NCBI RefSeq assembly: GCF_000092925.1
Contig: NC_014217.1
Span: forward strand, 1,922,001-1,986,000
Direction of reading: 5' to 3'
DNA from: Ancylobacter novellus DSM 506
GTDB lineage: Bacteria > Pseudomonadota > Alphaproteobacteria > Rhizobiales > Xanthobacteraceae
Length of the DNA stretch: 64,000 nucleotides
In this document: one piece after another, positions 57,883-64,000 of the stretch
Position numbering within the stretch: the first letter of the stretch is position 1
How the letters are laid out: the number at the start of each line of letters is the position of its first letter
Program-made: the position numbers and the translations under genes
The notes under the pieces: generated by a model
Seen by the model: only the letters and a program-made list of their open reading frames with translations
What the model was told of the DNA's origin: nothing
The model's database searches: none

Positions 57883-59596
57883 AGCACGTCGTCTCGGCCG
57901 CGCCGCCCGGATGAGTGACCGCCCCGTCACGGGCGGGCCCCACGGCCTGCGCGAACTTCCAGATGGCCCCCGAGCCGACGGGCGAGGGACGCGGCGCCCA
58001 TTCCGCCTTGCGGGCGGCGAGTTCCTCGTCCGAGAGCGCCACGTCCAGCGTGCCCTCTACTGCGTCGATGGTGATGATGTCGCCGTCGCGGATCAGCCCG
58101 ATCGGGCCGCCGACCGCCGCCTCCGGCCCGACATGGCCGATGCAGAAGCCCCGCGTGGCGCCGGAGAAGCGTCCGTCGGTGATGAGCGCCACCTTGTCGC
58201 CCACGCCCTGCCCGTAGAGCGCGGCGGTGGTGGAGAGCATCTCCCGCATGCCGGGGCCGCCCTTCGGCCCCTCATAGCGGATGACCAGCACGTCGCCTTC
58301 CTTATAGGCGCGCTTGGTCACCGCCTCGAAGCAGGCCTCCTCGCCGTCGAAGCAGCGGGCCGGCCCGGTGAATTTCTGGTTCTTCAGCCCCGCCACCTTC
58401 ACGATGGCGCCGTCGGGCGCGAGATTGCCCTTGAGGCCGACCACGCCGCCGGTGGCGGTGATCGGATCGTTGGCCGGGCGCACCACGTCCTGGTGCGGGT
58501 TCCACTTCACCGAGGCCATGTTCTCGGCGATGGTGCGGCCCGTCACCGTCATGCAGTCGCCGTGCAGGTAGCCGTGCTCCAGCAGCGTCTTCATCAGCAG
58601 CGGGATGCCGCCGGCCTCGAACATGTCCTTGGCGACGTAGCGCCCACCGGGCTTGAGGTCGGCGATATAGGGCGTGCGCCGGAAGATCTCGGCGACGTCG
58701 AACAGGTCGAACTTGATGCCGACCTCATGCGCCATGGCCGGCAGGTGCAGCGCCGCATTGGTCGAGCCGCCCGAGGCGGCGACCACGGTCGCGGCATTCT
58801 CCAGCGCCTTGCGGGTGACGATGTCGCGCGGGCGGATGTTGCGGGCGAGGAGATCCATGATCTGCTCGCCGGCCGCGGCGCAGAACTTGTCGCGGATCTC
58901 GTAAGGCGCCGGCGCGCCGGCCGAATAGGGCAGCGCCAGGCCGATCGCCTCGGAAACAGTCGCCATGGTGTTGGCGGTGAACTGGGCGCCGCAGGCGCCC
59001 GCCGAGGGGCACGCGACCTGCTCGATCTCGTCGAGGTCCTCGTCGGACATCAGCCCGACCGAGTGCTTGCCGACCGCCTCGAACATGTCCTGCACCGTGA
59101 CCGGCTGGCCGCGGAAGGAACCGGGCAGAATCGAGCCGCCATAGATGAAGATGGACGGCACGTTGAGGCGCAGCATGGCCATCATCATGCCTGGCAGCGA
59201 CTTGTCGCAGCCGGCGATGCCGATCAGCGCGTCATAGGAATGGCCGCGCATGGTGAGCTCGACCGAGTCGGCGATCACCTCGCGCGAGGCGAGCGAGGCC
59301 TTCATGCCCTCGTGCCCCATGGCGATGCCGTCGGTGACGGTGATGGTGCAGAACTCGCGCGGGGTGCCGGCGGCGGAAGCGACGCCCTTCTTCACCGCCT
59401 GCGCCTGGCGCATCAGCGAGATGTTGCAGGGAGCGGCCTCGTTCCAACAGGAGGCGACGCCTACCAGCGGCTGGTGGATCTGCTCCTTGGTCAGGCCCAT
59501 CGCATAGAGATAGGAGCGATGCGGAGCGCGCGCCGGACCTTCGGTCACATGGCGGCTCGGCAGGTTCCGCTTGTCGATGATGGTCCTGACGTCCAT
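57869..59596 (-). CDS. ilvD: Dihydroxy-acid dehydratase
   Basis: Fe-S enzyme of branched-chain amino-acid synthesis, about 575 residues. CDKSLPGMMMAMLRLNVPSI, VACPSAGACGAQFTANTMAT (cluster cysteines) and GRFSGATRGFCIGHVGPEAA are diagnostic. The start is taken as the ATG at 59596 (MDVRTIIDKRNLPSR); one five codons upstream is possible. Unusually it overlaps the following ExoR-like gene. Confidence 0.95.
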   Translation of the reverse strand: MDVRTIIDKRNLPSRHVTEGPARAPHRSYLYAMGLTKEQIHQPLVGVASCWNEAAPCNISLMRQAQAVKKGVASAAGTPREFCTITVTDGIAMGHEGMKASLASREVIADSVELTMRGHSYDALIGIAGCDKSLPGMMMAMLRLNVPSIFIYGGSILPGSFRGQPVTVQDMFEAVGKHSVGLMSDEDLDEIEQVACPSAGACGAQFTANTMATVSEAIGLALPYSAGAPAPYEIRDKFCAAAGEQIMDLLARNIRPRDIVTRKALENAATVVAASGGSTNAALHLPAMAHEVGIKFDLFDVAEIFRRTPYIADLKPGGRYVAKDMFEAGGIPLLMKTLLEHGYLHGDCMTVTGRTIAENMASVKWNPHQDVVRPANDPITATGGVVGLKGNLAPDGAIVKVAGLKNQKFTGPARCFDGEEACFEAVTKRAYKEGDVLVIRYEGPKGGPGMREMLSTTAALYGQGVGDKVALITDGRFSGATRGFCIGHVGPEAAVGGPIGLIRDGDIITIDAVEGTLDVALSDEELAARKAEWAPRPSPVGSGAIWKFAQAVGPARDGAVTHPGGAAETTCYADI

Positions 59597-59855
59597 TTGT
59601 ACTTCACGCATCCCGGCGCGGAGGTTTCACTCGGGTAACGGCACCCGGACACTACTATCCCCCGTCTATCCGTCGGATTTCGTGCCGGTTTGTGGCGGCT
59701 TCGCGGCACCAAGGCCCTCCGGCTGCTCTTATGGTTGCGAATGCGTGACACTGTTGCCGGAGCGACACGCAAAATAGGTATCAGAATGCCGCAAAACGAC
59801 GCCCGGCAGAGAATGGTCTCGCACCTTAAGTCCTTGTTAACCAAGGGAAAATGAA

Positions 59856-60275
59856 ATGGTTGCTTTTGCCTTGAGGTGGGCGGTTGCTGCCGCCATCACC
59901 TTTCCGGGCGTGATCTCCGGTCCCGCGCTGGCGCAGGATTGCGCCGATCCTACCCAGATGGGGCTCGACCAGTGCGCAGGCGCGGCGTTCAAGAAGTCGG
60001 ATGCCCGCCTCAACCAGGTCTATGGCCAGATCGCCGCCCGTCTCTCCGGCGATGCCGCGACCAAGGCGAAGCTCGTTGCCGCCCAGCGCGCCTGGATCGC
60101 CTTCCGCGATGCCGAATGCGCCTTCCGCGCCGCGGGCGTCGAGGGCGGCAGCATCCATTCGATGACGGTGACGCTGTGCCGGAAGGACGTCACCGACCGC
60201 CGCGTCACAGAACTGGAGCCGCTGCTGAACTGCGAGGAAGGCGACACGAGCTGCCCGGTGCCGGCGGCGCAGTAG
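59856..60275 (+). CDS. Secreted LprI/DUF1311 family protein
   Basis: A 139-residue protein with a signal peptide (MVAFALRWAVAAAITFPGVI, SGPALAQ). The DUF1311 pattern is clear: DCADPTQMGLDQCAGAAFKK, SDARLNQVYGQIAARLSGDA and LVAAQRAWIAFRDAECAF, with cysteines for disulfides. The family includes the lysozyme inhibitor LprI. AAGGG eight bases upstream supports the ATG at 59856. A small hairpin (CCTTG-TTAAC-CAAGG, 59832-59846) overlaps the ribosome site. It is divergent from ilvD. Confidence 0.85.
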   Translation: MVAFALRWAVAAAITFPGVISGPALAQDCADPTQMGLDQCAGAAFKKSDARLNQVYGQIAARLSGDAATKAKLVAAQRAWIAFRDAECAFRAAGVEGGSIHSMTVTLCRKDVTDRRVTELEPLLNCEEGDTSCPVPAAQ

Positions 60276-60357
60276 CCGTCGCGCGATCGTCACATTCCTT
60301 GGCAGGAGGTATGTTACGCACCGCTATCCGCAGGTGAGCGGCGTAACGGAGGACGGA

Positions 60358-60561
60358 ATGTCGAGCGGCAACATCGTCGAGCGGCTGAGGGCCATGGCGG
60401 CGGACCTTGACAGGTTTCCCCGCGACAAGGTCGAGGACGAACTGTCCGAGGCCGCGGACGTGATCGAGCGCCTGCGCGCCGAACTCGACCGGCTGCTGCC
60501 GCCGGCGGTCACCGATGCCGCCCCCCAGCCCCCGGTGCCGCCGACCTCGCCGACTGCGTGA
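60358..60561 (+). CDS. Small coiled-coil protein
   Basis: A 67-residue protein: MSSGNIVERLRAMAADLDRF, PRDKVEDELSEAADVIERLR, AELDRLLPPA then a Pro-rich end. Heptad-like leucines suggest a coiled coil. GGAGG seven bases before the ATG at 60358 supports translation. No family is recognised; the pattern IVERLR...AADVIERLR also resembles short phage and plasmid helper proteins, so a mobile origin is possible but unproven. Confidence 0.65.
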   Translation: MSSGNIVERLRAMAADLDRFPRDKVEDELSEAADVIERLRAELDRLLPPAVTDAAPQPPVPPTSPTA

Positions 60562-60667
60562 ACCGTAGCCTCCCGAAAGGCTGACCGGCCGATCGACGAG
60601 TACGGCGCCCTCCCCGCATCGGTGTTGATCTTTGGACGGTCGAACGTCGCTTTCCCGATAGCACAAT

Positions 60668-60703
60668 CACCCGGCGGCCCGGCTTGGTGCGGGCCGCCGG
60701 GTG
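60668..60703. terminator. Perfect 13-bp inverted repeat between convergent genes
   Basis: CACCCGGCGGCCC (60668-60680) pairs with its exact complement at 60691-60703 over a 10-nt loop. It begins 8 bp past the ABC exporter stop on the minus strand and faces the small coiled-coil gene on the plus strand. There is no U-run, but the position and strength suggest a bidirectional, possibly Rho-aided, terminator. Confidence 0.6.
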
Positions 60704-60710
60704 GACGTCG

Positions 60711-62528
<1,818 letters not shown>

Positions 62529-62537
62529 GGGGAACGC

Positions 62538-62555
62538 AGGCGCGAAGGCGCGCCT
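62538..62555 (-). promoter_or_regulatory. Hairpin between ribosome site and start of the ABC exporter
   Basis: AGGCGCG (62538-62544) pairs with CGCGCCT (62549-62555) around a four-base loop, between AGGAGAGG and the exporter ATG. Folding would bring the ribosome site close to the start. An alternative pairing of CGCAGG (62535-62540) with CCTGCG (62558-62563) would hide AGGAG instead. Confidence 0.4.
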
Positions 62556-62635
62556 CTCCTGCGAAGGAACTGTGCTCAGCGCGAGGAAAACGGAGTGCCG
62601 GATGGCGGGGGAGCGCGGCTCCGCGGCCTGCCGAA

Positions 62636-62686
62636 CTAGCCGTGCGGCTTCACAGCCGGGGTGGGCTGACGAAACAGAATGGTCAT
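62636..62686 (-). CDS. Candidate leader peptide of the ABC exporter (16 residues)
   Basis: A 16-codon ORF, MTILFRQPTPAVKPHG, on the exporter strand, ending 107 bp before the exporter start. GGGAGGGG precedes its ATG by about six bases, a far better ribosome site than the exporter has. Leader ORFs are known to control some ABC transporter and resistance genes by ribosome stalling. Here the idea is inferred from layout only. Confidence 0.35.
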   Translation of the reverse strand: MTILFRQPTPAVKPHG

Positions 62687-62833
62687 TCGCGCCCCTCCCT
62701 GGTTCGCAGTTTGCGATTGCTAGTCAGTACCACGATCCGACGTCGCGGACAATCTCACGCGGCTCGGGATCGGCCGGCGAGCCTCCGCCGGGGCGGTCGG
62801 CGCGACATCCCCGACTGCGGGTGGACGGCGCCA

Positions 62834-62861
62834 TTGACGGCTCATTCATCATACGTATGAT
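62834..62861 (+). promoter_or_regulatory. Promoter of the GntR regulator, predicted leaderless start
   Basis: -35 TTGACG (62834-62839), a 16-bp spacer and -10 TATGAT (62856-62861). Transcription would start near 62868, the A of the ATG, so the mRNA would have no leader. That fits the absence of a ribosome site. Confidence 0.6.
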
Positions 62862-62866
62862 GAATG
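62843..62866. promoter_or_regulatory. 24-bp perfect palindromic operator
   Basis: CATTCATCATAC is followed at once by its exact reverse complement, giving 24 bp of perfect dyad symmetry that ends one base before the ATG. It covers the spacer and -10 of the promoter. Its CATACGTATG core is like sites of FadR-family GntR regulators, so autorepression is expected. Confidence 0.75.
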
Positions 62867-62867
62867 C

Positions 62868-63692
62868 ATGACCCTCTACCACGACACGCTGGAGCGACTG
62901 GGGAAGGATATCTGCGCGGGACGCTATCGTCCCGGCCAGGTCATTCCGGCCGAGCCGCTGCTGTGCGCGCAACTGGGCGTCAGCCGCATCGTGCTGCGGG
63001 AGGCGATCAAGGGGCTGGCGTCGAAGGGGCTGCTGGAGGCGCGTCGGCGTACCGGCACAGTGGTGCTGGAGCAGAACCGCTGGAGCCTGCTCGATCCGGA
63101 AGTGATGATCTGGCGCGCCGATGCCAACGGGGTCGATCTCGCCCTCGGTTCCGACATCATGGAGCTGCGCCGCATCATCGAGCCGGCCGCCGCACGCCTC
63201 GCCGCCGAGCGCGCGCGCCCCGAGGAATTGGCGGCGTTGCGGGCCGCCTATGAGGCGATGGCCGCCGCCGCGGTCGACGGCCAGGGTGATTACGTCGCCG
63301 CGGACATCGCCTTCCACAGCACCATCATCCGCGCCTGCTCCAATCCCTTCGTCACCCAGTTGCAGAGCGTGATGTCGACGGTACTGCGCATCTGCTTCGA
63401 ACGGGTCGCCGCCGTTCCCGGCGGCCGCATCCACTCGCTGCCGCTGCATCGCCGGGTCTGCGAAGCCATCGAGCAGCGGCGGCCCTCGGAGGCCGGCGAC
63501 GCGATCATCGCGCTGCTCGACGATGCCGAGAGCGACATGCGCCGATTGCTGAATGCGGACCCCGGAGCCTTTCTCACGCCGGCCCAGAAGGCCAGTGCGG
63601 CCGAGATCCAGAAACGAGCCGATCAAGAGCTCGACCGCAAAAAGAGCGATAAAGCCCTGGAGGAACGCCATGACCGAAGCGTCCTGATCTAG
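62868..63692 (+). CDS. GntR-family transcriptional regulator, FadR/FCD type
   Basis: A 274-residue repressor-type protein. The winged helix covers about 10-70 (LGKDICAGRYRPGQVIPAEP, LGVSRIVLREAIKGLASKGL). The FCD effector domain follows, with metal-type ligands in DIAFHSTIIRACSNPF and LHRRVCEAIEQRRPSEAGDA. These regulators usually sense sugar acids, and the next gene is an enolase-superfamily enzyme, so control of sugar-acid use is likely. The ATG at 62868 has no ribosome site and is probably leaderless. The last 35 residues are charged. Confidence 0.9.
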   Translation: MTLYHDTLERLGKDICAGRYRPGQVIPAEPLLCAQLGVSRIVLREAIKGLASKGLLEARRRTGTVVLEQNRWSLLDPEVMIWRADANGVDLALGSDIMELRRIIEPAAARLAAERARPEELAALRAAYEAMAAAAVDGQGDYVAADIAFHSTIIRACSNPFVTQLQSVMSTVLRICFERVAAVPGGRIHSLPLHRRVCEAIEQRRPSEAGDAIIALLDDAESDMRRLLNADPGAFLTPAQKASAAEIQKRADQELDRKKSDKALEERHDRSVLI

Positions 63693-63839
63693 CGCGCTGC
63701 GCCTCGCGCAGTGATCGCTCGCGCCGCACCGGCTGTCCTGTGCAGCGGCGGGCTCATGCACCTTATCTGTGATCCATCGGCCAGCCGGTCCACCAGGACG
63801 GGCAATGCCTTCCTGCACCCTTAGAGCCTCTGCAATCTC

Positions 63840-64000
63840 ATGAAAATCACCGCCATCGAGACGATACGCGTCGCCGAGTTCGGCAACCTGCTCTGGGTGC
63901 ACGTCCACACCGACGAAGGCGTGATCGGCCTTGGCGAGACCTTCTACGGCGCCGGGGCGGTCGAAGCGCACATCCATGACACGCTGGCCGGCCGGCTGCT
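63840..64000 (+). CDS. Enolase-superfamily (mandelate racemase/muconate lactonizing) enzyme, N-terminal part
   Basis: The visible 53 residues, MKITAIETIRVAEFGNLLWV then HVHTDEGVIGLGETFYGAGA, match the N-terminal capping domain of sugar-acid dehydratases and mandelate racemase relatives. The catalytic barrel lies beyond the window edge, so the substrate cannot be named. It is 147 bp after the GntR regulator. No clear ribosome site precedes the ATG. Confidence 0.8.
   Translation, partial: MKITAIETIRVAEFGNLLWVHVHTDEGVIGLGETFYGAGAVEAHIHDTLAGRL

Larger units (their letters stand above)
62529..62867. other. Intergenic region between the ABC exporter and the GntR regulator
   Basis: This 339-bp divergent region holds the exporter leader (hairpin and 16-codon ORF) on the minus strand and the promoter-operator of the GntR gene on the plus strand (62834-62866). 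Between about 62690 and 62830 no gene, repeat or clear promoter was seen. Confidence 0.55.

Overview
The window is a dense, GC-rich chromosomal segment of an alphaproteobacterium, most likely of the order Hyphomicrobiales (Rhizobiales) and plausibly near Xanthobacteraceae. The assignment is an inference from gene content and order: a complete nuoA-N operon running into birA, ribonuclease J, mce, a DUF1467 gene, proS, lolC, lolD and dnaE; a dgt/argS/SPOR/nagZ/scpA/scpB/tatABC/serS/surE/pcm/nlpD run; a long S2 protein with a C-terminal helical tail; ErpA; and an ExoR-type Sel1 protein. No prophage, CRISPR array or intact insertion sequence is visible.

Layout. 1-12,960 (almost all minus strand): start of tsf, rpsB with a good sigma70-type promoter, a sulfotransferase, dnaE, a 32-residue membrane ORF, a membrane-anchored HIRAN-like protein, lolD, lolC, proS, a 434-bp intergenic stretch with a strong plus-strand terminator (candidate small RNA), DUF1467, mce and ribonuclease J. 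12,960-28,531 (minus): birA and the full 14-gene complex I operon in the order nuoA to nuoN, with an extra uncharacterised two-helix membrane protein between nuoH and nuoI. 28,532-32,400: a looser accessory stretch with a DUF1488 protein, a small secreted protein, a methyltransferase with a coiled-coil tail, a possible IS remnant, tRNA-Asp(GTC) with its promoter, and an AI-2E family permease. 32,401-34,306 (plus): kdsD and kdsA for Kdo synthesis. 34,308-38,554 (minus): homologues of two mitochondrial complex I assembly factors (NDUFAF6-like and NDUFAF3-like) next to secF, secD and yajC.

38,752-54,688: a DUF815 ATPase (plus), then on the minus strand an envelope and cell-division block: NlpD-like LysM/LytM lipoprotein, pcm, surE, serS, tatC-tatB-tatA, an orphan ABC ATPase, scpB-scpA, nagZ, a SPOR protein, argS and dgt. 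A 90-bp intergenic palindrome lies between surE and serS. 54,798-64,000: erpA and an MTA/SAH nucleosidase (plus), a 44-residue ORF, xth, an ExoR-like Sel1 protein overlapping ilvD (minus), an LprI-type secreted protein, a small coiled-coil protein, an ABC exporter preceded by a candidate leader peptide, and a FadR-type GntR regulator, apparently leaderless and sitting on a perfect 24-bp palindrome, followed by the start of an enolase-superfamily gene.

Functionally the window is mostly core: respiration (complex I and likely assembly helpers), protein export (Sec, Tat, Lol), envelope and Kdo synthesis, chromosome condensation, translation and RNA turnover. The most interesting leads are the extra gene in the nuo operon, the NDUFAF3/NDUFAF6-like pair beside secDF-yajC, the membrane-anchored HIRAN-like protein, the candidate ncRNA at 10.3-10.5 kb, and the autoregulated leaderless GntR gene. 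Starts, motifs and repeats were read by eye; no database search was run.
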